Shown: positions 9,062 through 16,282 of the stretch, piece by piece
Position numbering within the stretch: position 1 is the first letter of the stretch
Layout of the letters: the number at the start of each line of letters is the position of its first letter
NCBI RefSeq assembly: GCF_965263005.1
Contig: NZ_OZ253579.1
Span: forward strand, 2,542,001-2,606,000
Direction: 5' to 3'
DNA length: 64,000 bases
Source of the DNA: Rariloculus sp965263005
Lineage (GTDB): Bacteria; Pseudomonadota; Gammaproteobacteria; Steroidobacterales; Rariloculaceae
The notes under the pieces: model-generated
Databases searched by the model: none
What the model was told of the DNA's origin: nothing
Seen by the model: only the letters and a program-made list of their open reading frames with translations
Program-made: the position numbers and the translations under genes

Positions 9062-9076
9062 GGAGGGCCGCGGTAA

Positions 9077-10111
9077 GTGAGTACCGACAACCACAAAGAC
9101 AAGGATATACGATTCGCGAGCACGAAAGGGGCGACATCACAGCCCAATGGTGCGATCACCGTCGAATCACTTTACGGGCCGGCGATTGCTAAGCCCCGGA
9201 TTGAAGCTAAGGCAATTCTATGGGCGGCTAATGCGGACCTAGGCGCTCTCCGTTCACGTCATCGGCATCTAGCTCGACTATTCATGTACGATTTTGCCCG
9301 CCGTTGTAATCGCCATGGCGACCCGGCTGCGCCGAGTTATGTCTGCTTTCCAGGATACCGGGCGATCCAATCCGAATTGGGTATCACGTCGAGGGACACC
9401 ATAAAATCTAAGGTTGAGCAACTTGAACGCTGCGGGCTTATCACAATCACAAGGCGGAAAGGGAAGGGAAAGCGCGGCGGAAATATCTACCGGCTCAATC
9501 TCGATTGCAAAGTTGCAACAATATCAACTGGTAGTCCCAGCCTACCAGTAGGAGGTAGTCCCAGCCTACCACTTGACGAGAATCAAGTGGTCGACTGTCT
9601 AGACCATAAAGGTATTAATAAACTTTTTTCTAAGAAAAAGAAGAAACCGGTAAAGGTTGCGGCGCTGCTCGCAACTGGGGCGGAATCCGCTAATGAAGGA
9701 AATGGAGAAGAGGAAAAAACCTCCATTGATGTTCAAGAGTTTCCCGCCGTTGCACTTGATTGCACAATGGGCGAACAGGCCAAAGAGTATTTTACAAGTC
9801 TAATCTCAGATCACGACATTACACAAAAAGCTCAGGGTCAGTTGGGCATGTATGCAACCAAGCTCCTCGATCTAGGTTTAGACTGGCGCGCCGTTATGAA
9901 ACATACCCTAGAGAACTGGGAAGTTTTCCGATGGTATGCCGAGAATCGAGGCGATGAGTTTAAGCTACCGGAGCATCCTAGTCCCGCACGAATGCTAAGC
10001 AACGTGAACCATTCGGCCCAACTGTACCGCGATTATCTACAGGATCAGATTGACGATGCCGAGCGGGAAGCTACGCGGGCCAGACTTAGAGAAGAATACG
10101 AGATTGAATAG
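9077..10111 (+). CDS. Winged-helix replication initiator-like protein (lambda O type layout)
   Basis: A 344-residue protein with an N-terminal winged helix (about residues 65-155). It shows YVCFPGYRAIQSELGITSRDTIKSKVEQLERCGLI followed by a basic wing, as in phage replication initiators and helix-turn-helix replication proteins. A low-complexity middle (GSPSLP repeated twice, then a lysine run) separates it from an acidic helical C-terminal domain. The GTG at 9077 follows ggagg at 9062-9066. The DNA coding for the middle part carries repeats that look like an origin (see 9528-9650), as in lambda O. It heads a plus-strand gene run. Assignment rests on fold and layout, not on a strong family match. 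Confidence 0.6.
   Translation: MSTDNHKDKDIRFASTKGATSQPNGAITVESLYGPAIAKPRIEAKAILWAANADLGALRSRHRHLARLFMYDFARRCNRHGDPAAPSYVCFPGYRAIQSELGITSRDTIKSKVEQLERCGLITITRRKGKGKRGGNIYRLNLDCKVATISTGSPSLPVGGSPSLPLDENQVVDCLDHKGINKLFSKKKKKPVKVAALLATGAESANEGNGEEEKTSIDVQEFPAVALDCTMGEQAKEYFTSLISDHDITQKAQGQLGMYATKLLDLGLDWRAVMKHTLENWEVFRWYAENRGDEFKLPEHPSPARMLSNVNHSAQLYRDYLQDQIDDAEREATRARLREEYEIE
9528..9650. other. Candidate replication origin inside the initiator gene
   Basis: Two 18-bp direct repeats GGTAGTCCCAGCCTACCA start at 9530 and 9554, 24 bases apart. Each has internal dyad symmetry: 7-bp arms CTGGTAG/CTACCAG in copy one, 5-bp arms in copy two. An 8-bp inverted repeat CCACTTGA/TCAAGTGG (9569-9576, 9583-9590) follows, then an AT- and A-rich tract from 9605 to 9650. 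Dyad iterons followed by an unwinding tract inside the initiator gene is the arrangement of lambda ori in gene O. The repeats also encode GSPSLP twice, so a purely protein-level repeat is the alternative. Confidence 0.5.
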
Positions 10112-10159
10112 CCCCTGGGGCACGGAGCAGGCCGTTCCTGTAATTGAAGGAGTACCCCT

Positions 10160-10387
10160 ATGAGACAAGTAAAACCCGTCTACGCGTTAATGCACACGAA
10201 TGACCTGATTAGAGAATGCCAGCATTGGAGTACCCGGCGACTGGGGTTCTCCATTACCAGTATGAGGGCGCTTTACCGGAATCAAATTTGGAGCAATTTT
10301 ATCGAGGTTGCCGAATCCACTCTATTCGAGCAGGAGGATATCCTAAGGGCGGAACTGGCGAAACGAAAAGATATTGAAATAAATTAG
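10160..10387 (+). CDS. Small hypothetical protein of the element
   Basis: A 75-residue, mostly helical protein (MRQVKPVYALMHTNDLIREC...) with a charged C-terminus. It has no signal, membrane segment or recognised motif. The ATG at 10160 is well placed after the strong ribosome-binding site aaggag. It lies between the initiator gene and an HTH gene on the same strand. Its function is unknown. Confidence 0.6.
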   Translation: MRQVKPVYALMHTNDLIRECQHWSTRRLGFSITSMRALYRNQIWSNFIEVAESTLFEQEDILRAELAKRKDIEIN

Positions 10388-10431
10388 CGTTTTATGTTTG
10401 AACGGGCAAGGAAGGATATATACTGGTACGC

Positions 10432-10998
10432 ATGATTAAACAAAACAAAGCATCTCAACCACTGTCGCCTATTCAGTCTCAGATACTTGATGAGGTCGTG
10501 CGGCTCGATGTCAACGGCCTAGTTCCACGGAGTAAATATTTTACGCGTCGCTTCGGTTGGGCGAAGAGTACCGTAGCAAAAGCATTTAAGGCTTTTCTAG
10601 ATTTTGGTCTAGTAAGTACGTCAGCGCAACGCGTGCAGTGTGTTAGCCAATATTCGCTAACAGAGGATGCTAACACGGTGCTTGTAGCGTCCGCTCCCGC
10701 AGATAAAGAATCGAGGTTAAGCGAAGCTTTCGCCGCACTCAATTTAGCGGATCGTCAAATTCTGTTAGAACTTTGGCGCTCTAAATTGACCGGAATTTCC
10801 GCCTCGACTCGAAATCTAGCGGCGAATACTAGTGCTAGCGACCGGCAGGCTGCGAATAAGGCGTTGATCAGAATGCGGGCACTGGGGATTCTCAAGAGTA
10901 CCCGAGCCGGTCAACGGCACTGGGCTCGGCACTTGCAGCCGACACCGCTAGGAGTTTCCCTTATCGAATTGTTATTGAATTTGGGGGATGACGAGTAA
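10432..10998 (+). CDS. Helix-turn-helix protein of the element
   Basis: A 188-residue protein. The N-terminal half (about residues 12-75) looks like a winged helix, with SKYFTRRFGWAKSTVAKAFKAFLDFGLVS. A second helix-turn-helix-like unit lies in the C-terminal half (SASTRNLAANTSASDRQAANKALIRMRALGIL). Tandem HTH proteins of this type are MarR-like or replication accessory factors; no specific family is recognised. Its stop overlaps the start of the next gene (taATG), so the two are coupled. Confidence 0.6.
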   Translation: MIKQNKASQPLSPIQSQILDEVVRLDVNGLVPRSKYFTRRFGWAKSTVAKAFKAFLDFGLVSTSAQRVQCVSQYSLTEDANTVLVASAPADKESRLSEAFAALNLADRQILLELWRSKLTGISASTRNLAANTSASDRQAANKALIRMRALGILKSTRAGQRHWARHLQPTPLGVSLIELLLNLGDDE

Positions 10999-11399
10999 TG
11001 AAAATGAGGGCGAGAATTGATTCGTTGGGTAAGGCGCTTGCGTCCGTTGTGGCGACACTTGATGAGACTTTCGCGCACAGCGACATAGCAGCTGGTCAAT
11101 TACGCGCCATCGCTCACAACTTAAACGCACTCGGCTACGAACGCCCCGAAGATGAACCGGCACCGTCGATGGCCGCGATCATTCGCGCCGAAGTAGGGAA
11201 CGCGGCCCGGTCGGATCGAGACGTGTCCGTTTCCGAGATTGCTGATCGCGTCCACGATCACCTTGTGGAGCAGTGGCCCGGCGGCGGCCCCGCCGTCAAT
11301 GAGTGTAAGCACGAAACGGGGGCCACTGATTCGCAGGAGTCGGCGGCATATGAATATGCGCTGAGCGAGGTTCAGCATTATATAGGCCCCGTGGACTAA
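10998..11399 (+). CDS. Hypothetical protein of the element
   Basis: A 133-residue, soluble, acidic protein, predicted mostly helical, translationally coupled to the upstream HTH gene. No motif is recognised. The C-terminal third is rich in Glu, His and Ser. A run of nine T residues follows the stop at 11400-11409, without a clear hairpin. Confidence 0.55.
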   Translation: MKMRARIDSLGKALASVVATLDETFAHSDIAAGQLRAIAHNLNALGYERPEDEPAPSMAAIIRAEVGNAARSDRDVSVSEIADRVHDHLVEQWPGGGPAVNECKHETGATDSQESAAYEYALSEVQHYIGPVD

Positions 11400-11422
11400 T
11401 TTTTTTTTTAGAGGATTGCATA

Positions 11423-12019
11423 ATGAGCAGATTCACCACAGTAGCGGCGTACTTTGACCTAGCGGTCATTCCGGATGAGAAGGATATTGCGCTGCCTGTA
11501 AAAAACGGGCCGATACAAATGGCGCTCGATGTTCTGAAACTTAACGGGGGCACGAACGCGACTATTCAAGTCAAAGCAACCGAACTCGTAGAGTCATATC
11601 GTGAAGTTGAAATTACAGGAGCGTCCAGTACCTTCACGGCGGGCCGAATGCTGCGCGGAGATCGCTCGGGATTGTTTGCCGTATCGCTCGGCACGCGAAC
11701 AGCAGGAGGGGTTACTTACCTTAGATTCTCGGGACCGAGATCGAATTTCCAAATTGGCGAGATTGTCCGGGAGCATGGCATCACGACTACGGACGTTCCC
11801 GATTCTGCTGCAACCGCGACGATCCAGGCTCAGGCGAGCGATGTTTATATCGTGGGCGATGAAGTCGCGGACACGACCGCCGTCGACGGCGATAAGGTGG
11901 TACTCATCAATCCGGCGAAGAGCGATCAACCCCTTCCAGCTAATCCGCGTCGCGTGCGGCTCAGCTATGTATTCTCAGGCGCGCCTAATGCCGTTTCGTT
12001 TATTGTCCGAGTTGGGTAG
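11423..12019 (+). CDS. Beta-rich hypothetical protein, possible structural protein
   Basis: A 198-residue protein with alternating hydrophobic/Thr/Val pattern suggesting a beta-rich fold. It includes GASSTFTAGRMLRGDRSGLFAVSLGTRTAGG and FQIGEIVREHGITTTDVPDS, a style common in phage decoration, neck or tail proteins. It has no signal peptide, and the ATG follows gaggattgcata. Its location just ahead of the prohead protease cluster fits a virion-related role, but no family is recognised. Confidence 0.55.
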   Translation: MSRFTTVAAYFDLAVIPDEKDIALPVKNGPIQMALDVLKLNGGTNATIQVKATELVESYREVEITGASSTFTAGRMLRGDRSGLFAVSLGTRTAGGVTYLRFSGPRSNFQIGEIVREHGITTTDVPDSAATATIQAQASDVYIVGDEVADTTAVDGDKVVLINPAKSDQPLPANPRRVRLSYVFSGAPNAVSFIVRVG

Positions 12020-12021
12020 TC

Positions 12022-12345
12022 ATGCAGAATACTGCCACTGTCAAAAATCCCCGTAAGCCGGAATTTATGGGTCCGTGGTGGGGTTTATATCGCTATCAGC
12101 ATGGTAGGCAAAAACGTATGGGGGCTTGGCGGCAGGTAGTGAAAAACATCAGGGCCTTATCGGTTTTTGAAACACTGCCACAAGCACGACACGCCCTTCT
12201 GAACCATCCTACCGGGCATCGGGTTTATATCCAGCAAAATGAGGTTAGACCTGCTGTAGCTCAGGGGGCATCGTTGGTACTGAAACACGCCAAACAAGCG
12301 GCGAAAACAACTTTGAAGTATTCCCAATTCAGGCCGATGCAATGA
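12022..12345 (+). CDS. Small basic hypothetical protein
   Basis: A 107-residue basic protein (rich in Lys, Arg and Gln) with a Trp-rich N-terminal third (FMGPWWGLYRYQHGRQKRMGAWRQ). It starts two bases after the upstream stop, and its own stop overlaps the next start by ATGA. It could bind nucleic acid given its charge. No family is recognised. Confidence 0.55.
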   Translation: MQNTATVKNPRKPEFMGPWWGLYRYQHGRQKRMGAWRQVVKNIRALSVFETLPQARHALLNHPTGHRVYIQQNEVRPAVAQGASLVLKHAKQAAKTTLKYSQFRPMQ

Positions 12346-12506
12346 GCAATCGTATAGAAGAAGTCGCGGCCCTACTGGGGAAGTCATACCGCCCACGGCG
12401 CTTGGTGGAGCATGACCTTTCCGGCGCAGAGGACCAACGCTACTTAGATGAGGTTCGCCGGGCGATTCGAAATCCAATCAAAACAGACGGCAAGAGCCAG
12501 AGGTAG
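12342..12506 (+). CDS. 54-residue hypothetical protein, coupled to neighbours
   Basis: A short frame begins with ATG overlapping the stop of the upstream gene (ATGA) and ends eight bases before the protease gene. The product (MSNRIEEVAALLGKSYRPRR...) is helical and strongly charged. Tight packing on both sides and overlap of start and stop support it being real, although it is short. Confidence 0.5.
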   Translation: MSNRIEEVAALLGKSYRPRRLVEHDLSGAEDQRYLDEVRRAIRNPIKTDGKSQR

Positions 12507-12514
12507 TACAAGAT

Positions 12515-13492
12515 ATGAGCACCATATTTTCAAAAACATTCGGTTTCAAAAAACAGAATGCCGAACAGAAATTGTTTGGGGTCGTCTACCCCGCAGGATA
12601 CGTGGATTCTCAGCAGGATTTCACTGACAGGGAGCAGCTAGAAAAGGCAGTCGAGTACGTTACGCTAAACGAAGCGTGGCCCCGAATGGTCAATGTAAAT
12701 CATAGCTCGGAAATGACGGACGCAACCATAGTAGAGTCCTTCGTCGCGAAAGAGGACAGTGATCTCTACTTCGCGGGCGACTGGGTAGCAACGATCAAGT
12801 GTGACGACAAGACATGGTCACGTGTCGAGTCGGGAGAATTCAAAGCATTCTCTATCGAAGGTATATCGCAACGCGAGCGCGTAACACTCGATGACGGGTC
12901 AGAGGCATCCAAACTCTACGATTTACAGGTTGAGCGCATTGCCCTAGTCAATCGTGGGGCTAACCAACAATTCTTCGTGACTAAAGGCGATGCTCCGGCA
13001 TGGGCTGAGTCTCTAGTGACGAAAATCAAAAATATCGCCGACCGGATCGACGCTATTGATATTCGTAATCCTGAGGTCGGGGATTACGTAAAACGCGATG
13101 GCCAGTGGTTGAAAAAGGTTGCCAAAAACACCTATCAGCAAGCCACCTCGACCGAATCAGACGCACTCGAAAAACAGCGTGCGCGACCACGACGATCCAG
13201 CGAAGCCCGGAAACCGAAACGGAAAGTCGGGCGACGCCGGGGCGCGAAAACAACTGTAACTGGGGTAAGGAACATGAGCAAAATGGATGAACTTAAAGCA
13301 GATCACGGCAGATATTCGCAAGAACTATTCGCAATTCTGAATAGGGGCGGGCCGAATAACAGACAAGAAGAACAGCGCGTAGATGTACTCCATGCCGAGC
13401 TAAATCAGCTAGAGTCTGAGGGGGCGGTCGATTTTGGCGACGTGTTGAACAATTCCGCCCACACGTTTCGAAATCGTGGGGGAATCTTCTAG
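12515..13492 (+). CDS. XkdF-like phage prohead protease, with C-terminal scaffold-like region
   Basis: A 325-residue protein. Residues 20-165 match the XkdF-type prohead serine protease pattern: FGVVYPAGYVDSQQDFTDREQLEKAV, then the catalytic-His segment VNVNHSSEM (His63), FAGDWVATIKCDD, and the catalytic-Ser segment EFKAFSIEG (Ser113), followed by LVNRGANQ. Such enzymes mature procapsids. Residues 190-250 are a basic linker. The last 72 residues begin at an in-frame ATG (13274) with aagga just upstream and are charged and helical like a scaffold. A nested scaffold product, as in lambda C/Nu3, is possible. No portal or capsid gene lies adjacent. Confidence 0.65.
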   Translation: MSTIFSKTFGFKKQNAEQKLFGVVYPAGYVDSQQDFTDREQLEKAVEYVTLNEAWPRMVNVNHSSEMTDATIVESFVAKEDSDLYFAGDWVATIKCDDKTWSRVESGEFKAFSIEGISQRERVTLDDGSEASKLYDLQVERIALVNRGANQQFFVTKGDAPAWAESLVTKIKNIADRIDAIDIRNPEVGDYVKRDGQWLKKVAKNTYQQATSTESDALEKQRARPRRSSEARKPKRKVGRRRGAKTTVTGVRNMSKMDELKADHGRYSQELFAILNRGGPNNRQEEQRVDVLHAELNQLESEGAVDFGDVLNNSAHTFRNRGGIF

Positions 13493-13503
13493 GAGCGGGT
13501 CGA

Positions 13504-13695
13504 ATGTCGACGGATTTCTACAGGAAATATCGACCTGAAAATGGAGGGCCGTGCGCCGGGTGCGAGCAAGCCCCCGTATGCAAGGTTGACCAGTTAGCGT
13601 GTGACGATTTCGTGGTGTTTGTGGGCAGTGGGCGCATGGTCGCCAAGCAACGCAATCCAACGCGGGAGATTTACCGTAGTCTTTATCCGGTCTAA
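13504..13695 (+). CDS. Small Cys-rich protein
   Basis: A 63-residue protein with four cysteines arranged as CAGC, VC and AC (CAGCEQAPVCKVDQLACDDF), which could bind one metal ion. A basic tail ends in REIYRSLYPV. The ATG at 13504 is preceded by aggagcggg. It is the last gene of the left plus-strand run. Its role is unknown. Confidence 0.6.
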   Translation: MSTDFYRKYRPENGGPCAGCEQAPVCKVDQLACDDFVVFVGSGRMVAKQRNPTREIYRSLYPV

Positions 13696-14562
13696 GCGAG
13701 TCTTCTTGCTGGTCGCAGGACGCTATCAGCACTAGGCCCCTGTAGGCCCCGAAAAACGCGCGGAGCGTTTTGGCTGCTTGGTTCCCGGCCTGAGCGTTCC
13801 GCGGACCTTGTTTGGCATTGCATCGCCCCCATAGGACATTAGCAAACAAACGTTTGGCTACGAAACCATACAAGCCCTCATCGCCCCCCTGACTGTCGGG
13901 TGCTTATCGTTACCCCAGCTTTCGGATTCTCAGACCGGCCGCGAAGCACGAGCCGCCGACCGTTGGCCCGGCCCCTGAGGCCCGGCGCATGATGCTCCAC
14001 CGGCGTGCCGTCACCGTAGCGTAGCTACGGGGGTGATAGGGCTCGATTCCGGCCTCAAGTGGCAAGAATTTGGCACACTTGGCACACTCGGCACAGTAGA
14101 AAAAACAAAAATGTGAGCAGTGGCAGGGCTTTCCGGGTCAAACCGTATCGCCTTACGCAAGCGATGTGCGAGCGATCAGGGGAGATTCTCCGGGGGCAAT
14201 ATGTCGAGCATGGCCGGGGAGCGCAAAGCAACGGGGGACGGTCTCGGCACTGTCCGAATAAGACAGCCCCCGCACGGCCTGAGGGCCGATTTTAGACGAC
14301 TTCGGGCAATCGGCACGGCACCTACACAGATTCGGCCAGCGACGCGCACAGGGGCACTGAGCCAGTCCAGGCGACGGTTAACATCCCCGTTAACATGTAT
14401 GCGAACCGTGTGGGGGGTGGTCCTTCTCGGACCAGTGCGAGGGCCGAAAAATCTGTGGGACATTTTTTCGGATTTTGGGACACTGTTCCATTGTTCGACC
14501 ATATATCCGACAATTCGACCTCTCCTCTTCTTCTGTTGTTGCGCCTTGGGGACGATATCGCC
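13696..14562. other. Structured non-coding region in the middle of the element
   Basis: About 870 bases with no convincing gene. It contains several perfect hairpins: AAAACGC/GCGTTTT (13753-13771), CCGTAGC/GCTACGG (14014-14030), and CCGAAAAA/TTTTTCGG (14444-14471). It also holds three near-tandem TGGCACA repeats (14071-14098) and a 16-bp sequence, CCGCACGGCCTGAGGG (14270-14285), repeated at 8049-8064 near the left end. Candidate roles are packaging site, regulatory RNA or accessory origin; none is established. Confidence 0.45.
14071..14098 (+). promoter_or_regulatory. Central TGGCACACT near-tandem triplet
   Basis: Three copies with a period of 9 bases (TGGCACACT at 14071, TGGCACACT at 14080, CGGCACAGT at 14089) match the motif found at both element ends. 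Near-perfect 9-base phasing differs from the 15 and 20-base spacing at the ends, so this cluster may serve a different purpose such as repression or replication control. Confidence 0.45.
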
Positions 14563-15540
14563 ATGCCTAAAGATGATCACCTTTCAAACGAACTTAGCAT
14601 AAGTGGTACCCTCACCAAGTCAGGTGTTTCAGTAGCCGCCAAATCACGCGCCGTGGCTGCTTTCGACCGTCTACTTGGGAGTGCACTTGATATACCCGTT
14701 GCACGTTTAGAATCGGTTGCAGATCAAATAAGAGCACGTAGCGAACAAGAAATAAGGTTGATTGTTGCTAAGGGTGATGCGGAATTTCTCGAACACCAGG
14801 AGGAATTCGGACGTGGTGCTGCACAAGATATGTTAGCAAGACACCTGAAGAAAACAGCGAACAAGAAGAAAATTGCAGATAAGGCGATTGAATTTCTCAA
14901 TGACGATGATGCGCCTCAAGAAGAGTCCGACGAAGTCCAAGAAATAGAGGAAGATTGGCTCAACTGGTTCGAAAATTATGCTGAGAAAGCCTCTACAGAT
15001 CAGATGCAGATACACTGGGCGAGGGTGCTCGCCGGAGAGATTCGTAAACCAAAATCGTTTTCGTTAGCAACCCTACGATTTCTTGCGGAAGTAGATCAAG
15101 ACATCGCAAACCTTTTTGAGAGAGAAACTGAATATTGGATAGATGGTGGATTCATTCTTAAGCCAAAAGAATTGAAGAGCCAACATCTACTGGACATGAC
15201 TTTCTTGGAAGAGGTTGGTTTATTGCAGGAGGTAAACGGTAATTTGCAACGCACTATCACGTCCAAGTCGAGTGGCAGGGTATTTATATGGGAGGGGAAC
15301 TACGGCCTAGCGCTTAAGATAAAGTCGACTGTTTCTTATGAGATAATTCCTATTACTCGAATCGGAAGGGAAATCCTGAGCATTCTACCAACTAAAAATC
15401 ACTTCGCTGTCTTGGAGCGCCTTTTCGCGAGCATGTCAGGCGAAATAGTAAGTGCATCAATCAACATGATAACCAAAAAATCTGCTGGCAGGAGAGTTGT
15501 CGGCGTTGTCAAGATATTAAAGCAAGAAGAAAAGACGTAG
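14563..15540 (+). CDS. DUF2806-like protein, candidate cargo/defence gene
   Basis: A 325-residue soluble protein. The diagnostic central part is DWLNWFENYAEKASTDQMQIHWARVLAGEIRKPKSFSLATLRFLAEVDQDIANLFE (about residues 130-190), which fits the DUF2806 type of uncharacterised proteins. The N-terminal third is helical and acidic. Base composition is markedly AT-richer than the host and than the left half of the element, suggesting separate acquisition. The ATG at 14563 is chosen because the upstream in-frame part is non-conserved in character and overlaps hairpins. Cargo beside an integrase often carries anti-phage or competition functions; that role is inference. Confidence 0.65.
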   Translation: MPKDDHLSNELSISGTLTKSGVSVAAKSRAVAAFDRLLGSALDIPVARLESVADQIRARSEQEIRLIVAKGDAEFLEHQEEFGRGAAQDMLARHLKKTANKKKIADKAIEFLNDDDAPQEESDEVQEIEEDWLNWFENYAEKASTDQMQIHWARVLAGEIRKPKSFSLATLRFLAEVDQDIANLFERETEYWIDGGFILKPKELKSQHLLDMTFLEEVGLLQEVNGNLQRTITSKSSGRVFIWEGNYGLALKIKSTVSYEIIPITRIGREILSILPTKNHFAVLERLFASMSGEIVSASINMITKKSAGRRVVGVVKILKQEEKT

Positions 15541-15628
15541 AGGAAGGCTCGGGAAGCGTGCGCCATTGGATGGTGCGGGTCATTCTTCAATGACTGCCTT
15601 AGGTGTTGTTAGCTATAGAGGAAAAACA

Positions 15629-15817
15629 ATGAACTCTGTTAAAGTAGTAGATGGCTATACGAAAGTAGTGTTGACAGTGATTGCAGTGGCCCTTTGCATT
15701 CTTGTCGGGCAAAACATGGTGCCGACCGCATCGGCTTTAGGTCAGTCCAATTGCGGTCGCCTAGGTGTTCCCTGTTATGTTGAAATCGATGTAAATCTTA
15801 GCGGCCGTGTAGACTAG
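15629..15817 (+). CDS. Small secreted or membrane-anchored protein
   Basis: A 62-residue protein with a hydrophobic segment at residues 13-30 (KVVLTVIAVALCILVG) resembling an uncleaved signal or signal peptide, then a short Cys-containing tail (SNCGRLGVPCYVEIDV). The ATG at 15629 follows agagga. It sits between the DUF2806-like gene and another small membrane protein. Its function is unknown. Confidence 0.5.
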   Translation: MNSVKVVDGYTKVVLTVIAVALCILVGQNMVPTASALGQSNCGRLGVPCYVEIDVNLSGRVD

Positions 15818-15827
15818 TGGGGTCACG

Positions 15828-16172
15828 ATGGACATGAGTACGATTGATGATTATAAGCTCGTTAACTCGCTAGGGCGTAACCAACAACACGTGGTATCCC
15901 CCCACGGAGAGAAGATAGCGGTTGTAGTAAAAACCTACAGCGGTATAACGGCTGCGTCGTTGAATCCGAAACTGCCGAAGAAACTTACGCATAGCAAATA
16001 TGAGACGGCAGAAGATGTTCGAAGGGCCTTTGCCAAAGCACATTTGAAAATGGGTTTTCCCAGTAAACAACGTGCTTGGGCGAGAATTAATTCATCGGCG
16101 CGTAATCCCATTTGGTATTGGCTATTTGGGCTCGTAGCGACCATAGCCATCATTTGGGGCTGGATCGATTAA
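15828..16172 (+). CDS. Small membrane protein of the element
   Basis: A 114-residue protein with a soluble N-terminal region and a C-terminal transmembrane helix (about residues 94-112, WYWLFGLVATIAIIWGWI). No motif is recognised. It starts 10 bases after the preceding gene, so the two are probably cotranscribed with the DUF2806-like gene. It is convergent with the integrase. Confidence 0.55.
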   Translation: MDMSTIDDYKLVNSLGRNQQHVVSPHGEKIAVVVKTYSGITAASLNPKLPKKLTHSKYETAEDVRRAFAKAHLKMGFPSKQRAWARINSSARNPIWYWLFGLVATIAIIWGWID

Positions 16173-16235
16173 CAATCGATGGAGGATCGAAGATAGATGA
16201 CTAGTGGGGCAGTCAGCCGACAATGGCCGGACACA

Positions 16236-16262
16236 AAAAAAACCCCTCACAATGGAGGGGCT
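16236..16262. terminator. Bidirectional terminator between membrane-protein gene and integrase
   Basis: CCCCTC (16243-16248) and GAGGGG (16255-16260) form a GC-rich stem with a six-base loop. An A8 run precedes it, which reads as a U tract for the minus-strand integrase transcript. It lies in the convergent gap, 20 bases past the integrase stop. Confidence 0.7.
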
Positions 16263-16282
16263 TGTTAGGGCTGGGGGGCGGT

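Noticed and set aside
13753..13771. AAAACGC/GCGTTTT hairpin considered as a terminator for the left gene run
   Set aside because: The T run is part of the stem and the stem is short; it is listed only as a structural feature of the non-coding region.
14059..14602. Small open frames in the central non-coding region of the element
   Set aside because: They overlap hairpins and the phased repeats, have no ribosome-binding sites and show no coding pattern.
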